Positions 51,426 through 63,560 of a stretch of 64,000 bases of DNA are shown here, one piece after another. The first letter of the stretch is position 1, and each line of letters opens with the position of its first letter. Both the position numbers and the translations under genes were made by a program. The DNA comes from Antilocapra americana (taxonomy: Eukaryota; Chordata; Mammalia; Artiodactyla; Antilocapridae). The stretch covers positions 47,048,949-47,112,948 of the forward strand of contig ML660201.1 in NCBI GenBank assembly GCA_007570785.1. Reading direction: 5' to 3'. The notes under the pieces were generated by a model. The model saw nothing but the letters and a program-made list of their open reading frames with translations, did not search any database and was not told where the DNA came from.

Positions 51426-52144
51426 GTTGTTATAGACAGAACTAGCCATGCCTCTGTAATAGCCCACTTTATTTACAGTTTCTTCCCCGTGACCAAAGGA
51501 AGCTCATTCTATAACAAAATCCTGTTCCACTTTGATCTTGCCTTTACCCGACATTACAAAAGGGCTAAATAATAGGTGAATATACAAAACACCCATGTGA
51601 CAGGGGCCTGAGAAACTGGTTGTTGAACTACTCAAAGCCAAATTGGCCTTGTTTCAAGGTTTTAAAAATTAAATATGGTTTGGCCTTTGTGGTTTTGGTG
51701 GTGGTACTACTATGAACAGGTAAGAAGTGCCAGGACAATGACAAGATCATATGGTCCACAGATAGCCTTGAAGAAACTTTATATGAGGACTTTGCTTTCT
51801 ATATATGTTCTAAAAGGAAGCTAGAAAGTTGTGCCATCAAATTAACTGAATATATCTTTAGCGATTTTAGTGCATCAACTTTTTAACAGAATTGAAACTA
51901 TTACTTATAATATGATAAAGGAAATTAGAGTTGTTTCACATCATTCATGTTAAATATGGATTTTGCTTCCTTTATACATCCTCTCTAAAGACAAATGTCC
52001 AATCACAGATGATGGCCAGCAGTACATACCATTATCTGTTTGGGGAAATGCAGAGCATCAGCCAGGAACATATTAAATAATCATTTGTGAATTCAGATGA
52101 GTATTATCTAAGTTCTGAATTAGAATGTCAGTAATTAGGTCTGA

Positions 52145-52349
52145 AATTGTTAGTTGCTCAGTTGTGTCCAACTCTTTGCAACCCCATGGACTGTAGCCCA
52201 CGAGGTTCCTTTGTCCATGGAATTCTCCAGGCAAGAATACTAGAGTGGGCAGCCATTCCCTTTTCCAGGGGATCCTCCCGACCCAGGGATCAAACCTGGG
52301 TCTCCTGCATTGCAGGCAGATTCTGTACCATCTGAGCCACCAGGGAACC
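52145..52349 (-). mobile_element. Bov-tA SINE at the 5' end of the composite
   Basis: Full unit on the complement. Its tRNA-like head abuts BovB 5' sequence (ccccatgaacagtgtgaaaa) with no duplication between them. Confidence 0.9.
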
Positions 52350-53149
52350 CCATGAACAGTGTGAAAAGGCATAAAAAAATGACACTTAAAGATGAATCCC
52401 CCAGGTTGGTAGGTGTCCAATATGCTACTGGAGAAGAGCGGAGAAACAGATCCAAAACGGATGAAGAGGCTGAGCCAAAGCAGAAACAAAACCCAGTTGT
52501 GGATGTGTTTGAAAGTAAAGCTGTAGCAAACAATACTGCAGAGGAACCTAAAATGTTAGGTCCATGAATGAAGGTAAAATTGGAAGTGGTCAAACAGAAG
52601 ATGGCAGGAGTGAATATCGACATTTTAGGAATCAGTGAACTAAAATAGATGGGAATGGGTAAATTTAATTCAAATGATCATTATATATACTACTGTGGGC
52701 AAGAATCCCCTAGAAGAAGTGGAGTAGCCCTCATAGTCAACAAGAGTCTGAAATTCAGTACTTAGTTGCAATCTCAAAAATGACACAAATGATTTTGGTT
52801 CATTTCCAAGGCAAATCATTCAGTATAACAGTAACCCAAGTCTGTGCCCCAACCACTAATGCCGAAGAAACTGAACAGTTCTATGAAAACCTACAAGACC
52901 TTCTAGAACTAACATCAAAAAAGATGTCCTTTTCCTTGTAGGGGACTGGAATGCAGAAGTAGGAAGTCAAGAGATACCTGGAGTAACAGGCAAGTTTGGC
53001 CTTAGAGTACAAAATGAAGCAGGGTGAAGGTTACAGAGTTTTGCCAAGGGAACAAACTGGTCATAGCAAATACTCTTCCAACAAACATGGATATCACAAG
53101 ATGGTCAATACTGAAATCAGATTATCTTCTTTGCAGCTGAAGATGAAGA
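52350..53149 (+). mobile_element. BovB LINE, endonuclease part (host of nested copy)
   Basis: Reads the BovB 5' region and the AP-endonuclease-like part, for example ggggactggaatgcagaagt (the G-D-W-N-A-E/K-V motif). Several frame breaks. Confidence 0.9.
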
Positions 53150-53162
53150 AGCTCTATCAGTC

Positions 53163-54109
53163 CATTCAGTTGCTCAGTCATGTCCAACTCTTTTCAACCT
53201 CATGGACTGCAGCATGTCAGGCTTACCTGTCTGTCACCAACTCTCGGAACTTACTCAAACTCATGTCCGTCAAGTCAGTGATGCCATCCAACCAACTCAT
53301 CCTCTGTCGTCCCCTTCTCCTCCCTCCTTCAAACTTTCCCAGCATTAGGGTCTTTTCCAGTGAGTTAGTTCGTCGAATCAAGTGGCCAAAATATTGGAGT
53401 TTCAGCTTCAGCATCAGTCCTTTCACTGAATATTCAGAACTGATTTCCTTTAGGATAGATTGGTTGGATCTCCTTGCAGTCCAAGGGACTCTCAAGAGTC
53501 TTCTCCAACATCACAGTTCAAAAGCATCAATTCTTCAGTGCTCAGCTTTCTTTATAGTCCAACTCTCACATCCATACATGACTACTGGAAAAATCATAGC
53601 TTTGACTAGACAGACCTTTGTTGGCAAAGTAATGTCTTTGCTTTTTAATATGCTATCTAGGTTGGTCATAGCATTTCTTCCAAGGAGCAAGCATCTTTTA
53701 ATTTCATGGCTGCAATCACCATCTGCAGTGATTTTGGAGCCCAAAAAAATAAAGCCACTGTTTCCATTGTTTCCCCATCTATTCCTCATGAAGTGATGGG
53801 ACCGGATGCCATGATCTTAGTTTTCTGAATGTTGAGTTCTAAGCCAACTGTTTCACTCGCCTCTTTCACTTTCATCAAGGGGCTCTTTAGTTCTTCTTTG
53901 CTTTCTGCCATAAGGGTCGTGTCATCTGCATACCTGAGGTTATCGATATTTCTCCTGGCAAACTTGATTCCAGCTTGTGCTTCATCCAGCCTGGCATTTC
54001 ACATGATGTCCTTTGCATGTAAGTTAAATAAGCAGGGTGACAATAGACAGCCCTGATGTACTCCTTTCCTGATTTGGAACCAGTCTGTTGTTCCATGTCC
54101 AGTAGAATT
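53163..54109 (-). mobile_element. BovB LINE 3' fragment nested in older BovB, with ~13-bp target duplication
   Basis: The complement holds the RT C-terminal part and BovB 3' end. Host sequence agctctat(a)cagtc occurs at 53150-53162 and again at 54110-54123 (one base indel), so this is a second, opposite-strand insertion. Confidence 0.92.
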
Positions 54110-55619
54110 AGCTCTATACAGTCAGCAAAAAGAAGTCTGGGAGCTGACTGTGGCTCAGGTCATGAACTCCTTATTGCAAAATTCAGACTTAAATTGAAGA
54201 AAGTAGGGAAAACCACTAGTTCATTCAGGTATGACCTACATCAAATCCCTTATGATTCATGCAATGGAAGTGACAAATAAATTCAAGGGATTAGATCTGA
54301 TAGAGTACCTGAAGAACTATGGATGCAGGTTCGTAACATTGTACAGGAGGCAGTGATCAAAACCATCCCAAAGAAAAAGAAATGCAAAAAGGCAAAATGG
54401 TTGTCTGAGGAGGCCTTACAGATAGCTGAGAAAAGAAGAGAAGTGAAAGGCAAAGGAGAAAAGGAAAGATAAACCCATTCGAATGTAGACTTCCAAAGAA
54501 CAACAAGGAGAGATAAGAAAGCCTTGTTAAGTGAACAATGCAAATAGTGGAAAACAATAGAATAGGAGACTAGAGATCTCTTCAAGAAAATTAGAAGATA
54601 TTTTATATATATTAGGAAATGAGAGATATGAAGGGCAAAGATGGGCACAATAAAGGACAGAAATGGTATGGACCTAACAGAAGCAGAAGATATTAAGAGT
54701 CGGCAAGAATACACAGAAGAACTGTGCAGAAAAGGTCTTTATGACCCAGATAACCATGATAGTGTGATCACTCACCTAGAGCCAGACATCCTGGAATGTG
54801 AAGTCAAGTGGGTCATAGGAAGCTTCACTATGAACAAAGCTAGTGAAGATGATGGGATTTCAGCTGAGCTATTTCAAATCCTGAAAGGTGATGCTATTAA
54901 AGTGCTGCACTCAACATGCCAAAATATTTGGAAAACACAGCAGTGGCCACAGGACTGGAAAATGTCAGTTTACATTCCAATCCCAAAGAAAGGCAATGCC
55001 AAAAAATGTTCAAACTGCCACACAATTGCACTCATTTCACATGCTAGCAAGGTAACACTCAAAATTCTTAAAGCTAGGCTTCAGCAGTTTGTGAACCAAG
55101 AACTTCCAGATGTACAAGATGGGTCTGGAAAAGAGAAGAACCAGAGATCAAGTTGCCAACATCGATTGGATCATAGGAAATGCAAGGGAATTCCAGAAAA
55201 ATATCTACTACTGCCTCATTGACATCGCTAAAGCCTTTGACAGTGTGGATCACAACTATGGAAAATTCTTAAAAAGATAGGGATACCAAATCACCTTACC
55301 TGCCTCCTGAGAAGTCTGTATGCAGGTCAGTAAGCAGCATTTGGAACAATGGACTGGTTTCAAATTGGGAAAGGCGTACATCAAGGCTGTATATTGTCAC
55401 CCTGCTTATTTAACTTCTGTGCAGAGTACATCATGCAAAATGCCAGGCTGGATGCCGCACAAGCTGGAATCAAGATTGCCAGGACAAATATCAATAACCT
55501 CAGATATGCAGATGATACCACCATAGGGCAGAAAGTGAAGAGGAACTAAAGAGACTCTTGATAAAGAAATAGGAGAGTCAAAAAGCTGGCTTAAAATTCA
55601 ACATTCAAAAAACTAAAAT
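54110..55619 (+). mobile_element. BovB LINE, central and RT part
   Basis: Continues the host BovB: a 193-codon open stretch from 54641 to 55222 covers the region before the RT fingers, then the RT palm with N-I-N-N-L-R-Y-A-D-D at 55487-55516. Interrupted at 55620 by a SINE. Confidence 0.92.
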
Positions 55620-55620
55620 C

Positions 55621-55817
55621 GGGACTTAACTGGTGGTCCAGTGGCTACGACTATGTGCTCCCAGTGCAGGGCGACTGGGTTGGATCCCTGGTCAGGGAAC
55701 TAGATCCCACATGCTGCAACAAAATTGTACATGCTGCAACTAAGATCCAAGATTCCAAGTGCCGCAACTAAGACCTGGCCCAACCAAAATAAAGTAAAAA
55801 AAAAAAAAAAAAAAAGC
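55621..55817 (+). mobile_element. CHR-type SINE nested in BovB
   Basis: gggacttaactggtggtcca, body with cacatgctgcaac repeats, and a long A tail (55797-55816). Confidence 0.9.
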
Positions 55818-56485
55818 CTTAGATGATAGCATCAGGTCCCATAGCTTCATGACAAATAGATGGGGAAAAATGAAAACAGTGACAGACTGTATTTATTCTT
55901 GGGCTCCAAAACCACTATCAATGGTGACAGAAGCCATGAGATTAAAAGACACTTGCTCCTTGAAAGGAAAGCTATGACAAACCTAGACAGCATATGAAAA
56001 AGCAAAGACGTCACTTTGCCAATACGGTCCATCTAGTCAAAGCAATGGTTTTTCCAGTAGTCATGTACAGGAGAGTTGGACCATAAAGAAGGCCAAGCAC
56101 CGAAGCACTGGTGCTTTTGAACTGTCGTGCTGGAAAAGACTCTTGAGAGCCCCTTGAACAGCAAGGAGATCAAACCAGTCAATCTTAAAGGAAATCAGTT
56201 GTTCATATTCAATGGAAGGACTGATGCTAAAGCTGAAGCTCCAATACTTTGGCCACCTGATGCGAAGAGCTGACTCATTTGAAAAGACCCTGATGCTGGG
56301 AAAGATTGAGGGCAGGAGGAGAAGGGGGCGACAGAGGATGAGATGGTTGGATGCCATCACTGACTCAATACACATGAGTTTGAGCAAAGTCCAGGGGGTA
56401 GTGGAGGACAGGGAAGCCTGGCGTGCTGCAGTCCATGAGGTCGCGAAGAGTCAGACACGACTGGTGACTGAACAACAAACAACAG
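55818..56485 (+). mobile_element. BovB LINE, 3' end
   Basis: Resumes at the gatagcatcaggtccc position and runs to cagacacgactggtgactga plus a short tail. The C-terminal ORF part (56212-56474) is readable but has earlier breaks. Confidence 0.92.
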
Positions 56486-56769
56486 TTAGGTCTGACTCAG
56501 CTCATTTGCTCATTGAACAAAATCTTGATTACCTGCTGTGGATATTCCTGACACTGCTTAAATTCCAGAAATTATCAAGAGTTATGATACTGGGGTCTGA
56601 AGGGCATTCCTGGACCTTTCCTCCAGTGCTCTGGAGCTTATCCTCATGTTTCTGGACTCACATGAAGAGCAGCCCCAGTCTCCTGCTTCAAGGATGATCA
56701 CGCTCCCAGAGCCTGTGGTTGCCCTTGGTCATGCTCCTCTTCTGTATATTGCTCTAACTGCCTTTTCTT

Positions 56770-56998
56770 TTTTTTAAATAGTTATTTAAATTTTTTAATT
56801 TATATATTTATTTTTATATACCAGGTCTCTGTTGCAGCAACAGAGACTTATTTTTTTTAATACTTTATTTGTTTATTTGTTTGGCTATGCTAGGTGTTGG
56901 TTGTGTCATGTGAGATCTAATTCCCTGACCAGGGATCAAACCCAGGTGCTCCGCATTGGGAGTGTGAAGTCTTAGCCACTGGACCACCAGTTAACTCC
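56770..56998 (-). mobile_element. CHR-type SINE
   Basis: The complement of 56850-56998 is the CHR unit (tRNA-like head at 56985-56998). T-rich sequence to its left is its A tail and adjoining AT-rich DNA. Confidence 0.8.
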
Positions 56999-57299
56999 CT
57001 CCCTTTGCCTCTTAAAGTGAGCACTTTGGACACACAAGCACGCAGCATCCCTCACTGCTTTGACTTGCATCACATGATCATGGTTCCTGAAGCATCTGGG
57101 GAGCTAACAAAAGAGAAAGACAAGATTTAAGATTTTTAAGAAAGGCTCCCTCCGGGAAAGGACTTCTCAGAAATTGTCATCTTCATTCTAGTCACTCTAA
57201 ATATCCAGATTAAATTTGGCCGGAGACACCTTGCTGACCTGGTTGCTTCTGTGTCTCTTGTATGTGACATTTCTTCCCCTTCCTCTTTGACTTCTTCCC

Positions 57300-60100
57300 G
57301 AACAGAATCCTCCATCCTGGCACTTCCTTCTACTCTCTAAAACTGGTCATCTGGCTTGTCTTTAAGTACGCAGGGTCAAGCAGTGCCCAGACCAGACTGG
57401 AACATGAAAGCAAGGGGGGCCTGGGAGCTGTCCCGACACTTGGAAGCCAGCAGGACCTGACTCTTCACAGGTCAATCCATCCCCACAGGCGGAAGAATGG
57501 GTGTATGCCAGGCCACTCGGGAGAAGGCAGTGGAAGCAGCTGGCACCAGCCAGATCTCCACGGCCCTTCCTCCCTTGGGAGAACCGCACGGAGGCAAGGG
57601 TCAGAGGTCACTGTGTGTGCTGCAGAGAGCGAGGATCTAGCACTCTCCTCTCTGGCCAGGCCCTCCACCCCCAGAAAGAGGAGAGATGGGTGTGCACTAG
57701 GATTTGTTTGTTTGTTTGTTTGTTTGTTTTAACATACAACTGAAAAGGAAGACCTAAAGTCCAGACCTACCCGATAAGCAAAAACAGCACTTTCAAGCAT
57801 AACATTCAAGCATAGTTAAATTGGACGTTTTTCTTCTGGGCATGAAGGGACACCTGTAGTTAGTACACATTCCCAGGCCTGCCCTCAGCCCATCCCAGGC
57901 AGCTGAAGGAGCAAGGGACCCAACTGAGCCTCAGGCCTGTGGAGCAGGTGGGGAAGAGGCCTCTTGAGGCACATGTACGTTAATCCCAGGCAAGTCGGAA
58001 TCCTGCAGGAGACCCCTTGGCCCCTGGGTGTCCTGTCCCAGAGCTGCGCAGCTGGCCTGGGGTGAGAAATGGGGTCATGCATGGGCTCAAAGGCCCCCAG
58101 GAACTGGCCTGGACCCCAGATGAGGGGCTCTGCCCTCTGGCAGCTCTGGAAGCCTGAACACTTCCCCAAACAGGATGGAGCTGGGGTACAGAGGTATATG
58201 ACTCCCGCAGACCCCAAACTCAGGTACTGCGTCTGCCTGAGAACTCACAATGATTCTACCCGGCTGACAACTCCTGCCCAAGGCCCCACCAGACAACGAT
58301 GAGTTGGAGCTCTCATCTAGGGCCTTGGCTCGCTCCACTGTAGAGAAAGAGGTAGACTCATGGGAAAGCATCCACAAGCCCCTGTCCTTGGCTTTGCCCA
58401 CAGGCAACAATCCAAGAGGTTCCCAGCCTTGCCTCTCACCTGCCTGGGCTGGGCCAAGGCACACTACTGTCAGGGGCTGGGGCCTGGTGGCTGGTGCAGT
58501 CTCTCGCGCTGTGCTCACTTTAAGCTGGACATCACTAGCTCACAGAAAAAGCAGCCCCTACTCCCTGACAGAGCTGACCTCAAAATTTCAGACTAGGGTG
58601 AGTTATCCTCATCCCTGATCCATGGGTGAAACTAGTTTGTAACAGAGGGTGAGCCTCACATCCAGAACGAGGTTGAAGTGCCAGGTTGATGACATGCAGG
58701 TGAAAGTACTGTAACAGCACAGATGCAGGGCCTGCCGAGACCAGCCTGGCTTCCAGCACAATGGAAATTCTTCCAGCTGCCTCTCTAGACTCTATTCCCC
58801 ACACGAGCTGGTGACAAGGGTGTATGTGTCAAGGATGTATGTGTTGAGGGGAAAAAAATAATCTTAGGAATGATCTGCAGCCAGTCCCTCCCCCCATGGC
58901 CCAATCCCAGGGCTGGCCAGGGGTGAGGGGGGGACATCTGGGATTTGAGTCCCTCCCCTGCCTGGGTGGGAACATCATGTTCCCTACTCAGAGATGCTCA
59001 TCTAACCATTGAGCACTGGGGGCCCTGGGAGGACTTCAGGCAGGAGATGGGATTGAGTGAGGATGGCCAGCTTGGTTTGAGAAACCGGAAGGGAGAGGAA
59101 TTCCAAAAGACATCTGATTCCAGAACAACCCTATGTACTCCCAGCCCCAGCCCTCTCCTGGCCCAGGCCCTGGCAGAGAAGAGCACTACCTCACTCCCAG
59201 CCCCAGCCCAGGACTGGAGGGAGGACAAGGCACCACAGCTGTTCACACAGATACCTCAAGCTCTCCCCTGCCATCGTCTCCAGCACAGAAGGGCTGCCTT
59301 GATCTCCTGGTCCAACTCCGGTCCCCTGCACCTTTGGATGGCCTCGTTCACCTCACAGCCCATTCCTGCCTGAGGCCTGGTTACTTCTACACCCCTGAGA
59401 TGAGGTCTCTGCTCAGCACCTCTCCGCCATCCTTCACCTCCAGGCCCCTTGCGCTGCTCACAGTCCAGCCCTGTCCTTTAACCTCTTGCAATCCCTGCTC
59501 CCCCTCCCTCAGCAATAGCCTCATCTGGTTTTCAGGCAGAAAAGAGAAGTGATGGGTCATGAGCGCTGGGCTCCTCCTCTGATCGCCACGTGCTCTGCTC
59601 CCTCCTGCCCCACTGTTCTCCCTTCACTGGCAAAAGCCCTCAAACTTGCCAGCAGTTGCGCCCTCACCTCCCATCCCTCCCAGCCCAGCCCAGCCCTGCC
59701 CTGTGCTTCCCAGTGGCTAGCAGGGCGGACAGAGCTGCTGCACAGCTGCAGACAGAGCCAAGTCTCTGGAGTCTCAGCCCGATCCACCATGGTGGACTTC
59801 TCCCCTCTACCTCAAGAACCACCTTCCCAGGAGCATCCAGGTCTCGTGGTTTTCTTTCCACCTCCGTTGCCAGGTGTAACCCAGACTATAGTTAAAGGTT
59901 GAAATGACCCAGGGCTCCACTATGGATCCTGCTCTCTCCCACCTTGGGAGGTTTCCTCAGGGACAGCCTTGGGGTGTTACCTCCCTGTTGAACACCTCAG
60001 ATTTACATCTCCACCTGGGACATCCACTGAGCTGAGGGTCTAGTGGCCCCAGGCCAGAGTTCCCCTCCTGTCTCTTCACTCTCCCTGGGAACTTGCTGAA
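57300..60100. other. GC-richer intergenic block without recognised gene
   Basis: About 2.8 kb has clearly higher GC than the rest of the window and almost no recognisable repeat apart from a (TTTG)n run at 57705-57729. Overlapping ORFs of about 140 codons (for example 58945-59373 and 59133-59552) are low-complexity Pro/Ser/Leu-rich and match nothing I know. I see no splice-site or codon evidence for a gene. Confidence 0.5.
57705..57729 (+). repeat. (TTTG)n microsatellite
   Basis: Six consecutive TTTG units. Confidence 0.95.
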
Positions 60101-60119
60101 AAGTTTGCTTTTCTTTCTT

Positions 60120-60262
60120 TTTTTTAAAATTTTATTCTTTAAAAAATTTTTAATTGGAGGCTAATTGCTTTACAGTGTTGTGAGAGTTTCCACTGTACAA
60201 TATGAATCGGCTATAAGCATACATATATCCCCTCCCTCTTTGAGCCTCCCTCCCACCCCCGC
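60120..60262 (-). repeat. Ruminant L1 3' fragment, antisense (probable)
   Basis: taattggaggctaattgctt, acagtgttgtgagagtttcc and gcatacatatatcccctccc match a common cetartiodactyl LINE 3' end read antisense. Confidence 0.55.
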
Positions 60263-60707
60263 TTTAATTTTTAAATGAAAATTTTTTTTAAGTGTGGGAG
60301 ATACCAAAAGTGTGCAAGACAAAGACATTCCACTCAATGATTTCCCATAGGCCAGAAACTCGGGGTGCAGCCCAGATGAAGACACTGTCAGGGCCCTGCA
60401 GCCCCTCTGGTGGCCCACCAGTCATTCCCTCCTGCTCTATCCTGAGTTTTAAGGTAAGGTGGTCATCACTTGATCGTTTTTACCACCCAGACACATCTAA
60501 GGAATCACTTTCCTCATACAGTGAAATATAAGCCTGTAATTAAATGCAGAAGGGAAAAGCCATCTTCGCTGCTAGTTTTGAACAGTCTTGTCTTTCTCTC
60601 TTTTGTTTCCTCTGCCTCTCCCTTCTATCATCACTACTCTATGGAACCCATGGTTACCAGAATATGTTCTCCATATTTCTCCTTGCTTATATAATCATAA
60701 GTATACA

Positions 60708-60760
60708 CATATAGTGTGTGTATATATATATATACTATACATATATACACACATTTACAC
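60708..60760. repeat. TG/TA dinucleotide repeat
   Basis: tagtgtgtgtatatatatat followed by catatatacacacattt. Short, mixed microsatellite. Confidence 0.8.
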
Positions 60761-61225
60761 ATTTCCACAGAGTGGTTTGTCTTTGTTTTATATTTAGATC
60801 ATTTCTGTATACTGCCTGAAGACTGTATGAAGCCTTTTTCTTCATCGTACTTTTCTCATCCCAACTTTGTGGTAGGTCCCCTAAATCAAGTGGTATTATT
60901 TATTCCAAGTCCTCCTTTTTGATGGTGACTTAAAACAGGTCCCCACACTTTTTGATACTTCTCCCACAAAACGTGGAGTCTAATTTCCCGCTCCTTGGAT
61001 AAGGCCTGGTCTTAGTGACTTTCACTCTCAGGAAAAGAATGAGACAGAAACGACTCTGACTTCTGAGTCTAGGTTAGAAAGATGATACAGCTTTTATCTG
61101 GCTTCCTTTCCTCTCTCTCTCGGGACAATCATCCTTGGAACCTAGCCACCCTGTTGTGGGGAAGCCCAGGGCACATGGAGGGGCCACGTGTGGGTGTTCC
61201 AGCCCCAGGTAAAGTCTTAAATGAC

Positions 61226-61345
61226 AGGGAATTCCCTGGTAGTCCAGAGGTTAGGACTTCTGGTGCTCACTGCTGAGGGCCCAGGTTCAATCCCTGGTCA
61301 GGGAACTGAGATCCCACAAGTCACTCAGCGTGGCCAGAAGGAAAG
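61226..61345 (+). mobile_element. CHR-type SINE
   Basis: gggaattccctggtagtcca to gatcccacaagtcactcag and an agaaggaaag-like tail. Confidence 0.87.
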
Positions 61346-61714
61346 CAGTCTTCACCGATAGCCAACATCAAACACCAGACTTCAAATGAGGAGCCTTCAG
61401 ATGATTCCAGCCCTAGTTTTTAAGATGCAGCAGAGAAGCGCAGTCTCCACTGAATTCTTCACACAGGGCAGGTTTGTGAGCAAAATTAAAATATTGCTGT
61501 TTTAAGCCACTAAATTTGGGTAATATATTACACAACACAGTAACCAGAACAGTATGGAGATACCAAAATGTCCCGAAGGTGCCCCATAGAGGCCATCGTT
61601 TTGCAAATTTCTTTTTACTACACTTATTTCTATAAGTGAGAATCTTAACACTGGGATTAGAGTCCAAAAGCATATGTATTTTTATTTTATTGGAGTTTGT
61701 CAAATTGCTTTCCA

Positions 61715-61852
61715 GGGCTTCCCTGGTGGTTCAATGGTAAAGGATCCACCCGCCAATGCAGGAGATACAGGTTCAATTCCTGGTCCAGAAAGATCTCACA
61801 TGCCACGGAGGAACTAAGCCTGGGCGTCACACACACACACACACACACACAC
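61715..61852 (+). mobile_element. CHR-type SINE with a CA-repeat tail and 12-bp target duplication
   Basis: gggcttccctggtggttcaa to aactaagcctgggcgt, then (CA)n at about 61829-61852. AATTGCTTTCCA lies at 61703-61714 and 61853-61864, so the CA repeat lies inside the inserted element. Confidence 0.92.
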
Positions 61853-62069
61853 AATTGCTTTCCAAAAAGGCTATAACTGATCTTACCTTTAGTAACAGTG
61901 TTTGGACAAATACATTTCCTCACATCTCTGAAAGCCAGACCTGGTGTAGCTCTTTTTCTCTTTTTCCTTTGTTTTTTCTTATTGTCCATGTCACGCGTCA
62001 TGTGGGATCTTAGTTCCCTAGCCAGGAATTGAACCTGTTCCTGCTGCAGTTTAAAGTGACTTATTCTCA

Positions 62070-62720
62070 TTATTACTCTTCAAAAAAAAAAATAGACTTT
62101 TTAAGATCAGTTTTAGGTTCACAGCAAAATTGAGCAGAAAGTACCAAGAGTCCCCATATAACCCCTTCTCCTGCAACATACAGCTTTGCTCACCATCAAC
62201 ACCCTGCACTAATGTCATAGTTTATTCCAGTCAGTGACCCAGTGTTAACACATCATCAACCAAAGTCCATAGTTTCAACAGAGTTTGTTCTTTGTGTTGT
62301 ACATTTCATGGGTTTTTACAAATACCTAATAACATGTATCTACCATTATTTCAGGGCTTCCTAGGTGGCTCAGGGGTAAAGAATCCGCCTGCAATGCAAG
62401 AGTTGCAGGCTGGATCCCTGGGTCTGCAAGATCCCCTAGAGAAGGAAATGGCAATCCACTCCAGTTTTCTTGCCTGGAGAACCCCCTAGACAGAGGAGAC
62501 CGGCAGGCTGCAGCCCATGGGATGGCAAAAGAGTCAGACATGACTTACAGCGACTAAACAACCACCACCATTATATCAATAGTATCATACGGTATATTTT
62601 CACTGCCCTAAAAAATTACTTGCACTCCACCTATCTCTCCCTCCCCCCTAAACACCTGGAAACCACTGATCTTTTTACTGTCTCCATAATTTTGCCATAG
62701 TTAAAGTTTTCACTTCGATT
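62070..62720 (-). repeat. Old L1 3' region, antisense, split by Bov-tA
   Basis: ttttaggttcacagcaaaat, aaagtccatagtttcaacag and ctggaaaccactgatctttt match the antisense 3' part of old L1. The Bov-tA at 62354 splits it. Confidence 0.65.
62354..62560 (+). mobile_element. Bov-tA SINE inserted in L1
   Basis: cagggcttcctaggtggctc to cagcgactaaacaaccacc. ACCATTAT occurs at both edges. Confidence 0.9.
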
Positions 62721-63119
62721 TGCATTACTTGCTCTCTGATGAATTTGAACATCTTTCCACTTTGTAAGGTTTTTTGGTTGCCTCACAATACCCTTTTCCC
62801 TTCATCTTTGCTAACAAACCTGAATTTTGTCCAGAGCAGCAAGTGTCCAGTCCCAGGTGATTCCCTGACCCCATTCCCTCATCTATTAATCTCCTTATAT
62901 CTAGGAGTGGCCACAGATGGCCCAGTTTTAATCATTGGGAAATAAATACAAGTTTACTGGGAGTTCTGGAAAGGTGTTTGCTTACCTGATAAAAGGGGAA
63001 AGATGTGAGTGGTGCCAACAGCAGGATTTTCTTCTGCTTTGCATACTAATATGATGTCTGGAGAGACAACTACCACCTTGCAAAGCTGAGTCCACAAGCA
63101 TGAAGACAAAAGTCAATAA

Positions 63120-63560
63120 GCTAAGGATGATGGTGGTATATATAGCCATGTAGTAGAATACTATATAGACATGAAAAAGAAAAACTAAAGCAATACAGTA
63201 TGGATGAAACTCACAAGATATAATGTTGAATAAAAAAGCCAGACATATGAAAAGTACATATTGTATAAGTCAATCTATATGAAATTTTCGATGGACAAAA
63301 TTTGTCTACAGTAATGAAAATCAGAATAGTGGTTACCTCTGCAAGAGAATTAGTAATGAGGACGCCAGGGGGTTACCTTCAGGGTGGTAATACCTTGGGT
63401 GAGGTGTTTGCCTTCTGCCAAGGACCATCCTCAGAGAGAGAGCTCAAAGTTGAGATCTGGACCACACACATCAGGAATTTAGTATCTTTCCACTTGGTCT
63501 TATCTTACCCTTTAATAATGTTCTATAACTTTCATGTCTTTTAATAAGATTTTATAGGTT
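63120..63560 (+). repeat. Old L1 ORF2 end / 3' UTR, sense
   Basis: tagaatactatatagacatg, agtatggatgaaactcacaa, ttgaataaaaaagccagaca and cagaatagtggttacctctg follow the end of the L1M ORF2 and its 3' UTR. Confidence 0.65.

Larger units (their letters stand above)
52145..56485 (+). mobile_element. Composite retroelement: inverted Bov-tA fused to BovB, with nested inserts
   Basis: A perfect 10-bp direct repeat (TTAGGTCTGA) at 52135-52144 and 56486-56495 flanks the whole segment. In order it contains a minus-strand Bov-tA (52145-52349), plus-strand BovB from its 5' region into the endonuclease (52350-53149), a minus-strand BovB insert (53163-54109), BovB resumed through the RT (54110-55619), a CHR SINE (55621-55817) and the BovB 3' end (55818-56485). 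The RT motif YADD is intact at 55505-55516, but the reading frame is interrupted many times. Confidence 0.85.

Noticed and set aside
58945..59552. Two overlapping ORFs of about 140 codons
   Set aside because: Low-complexity Pro/Ser/Leu-rich translations in a GC-rich block, overlapping in different frames, with no recognised domain or splice context.
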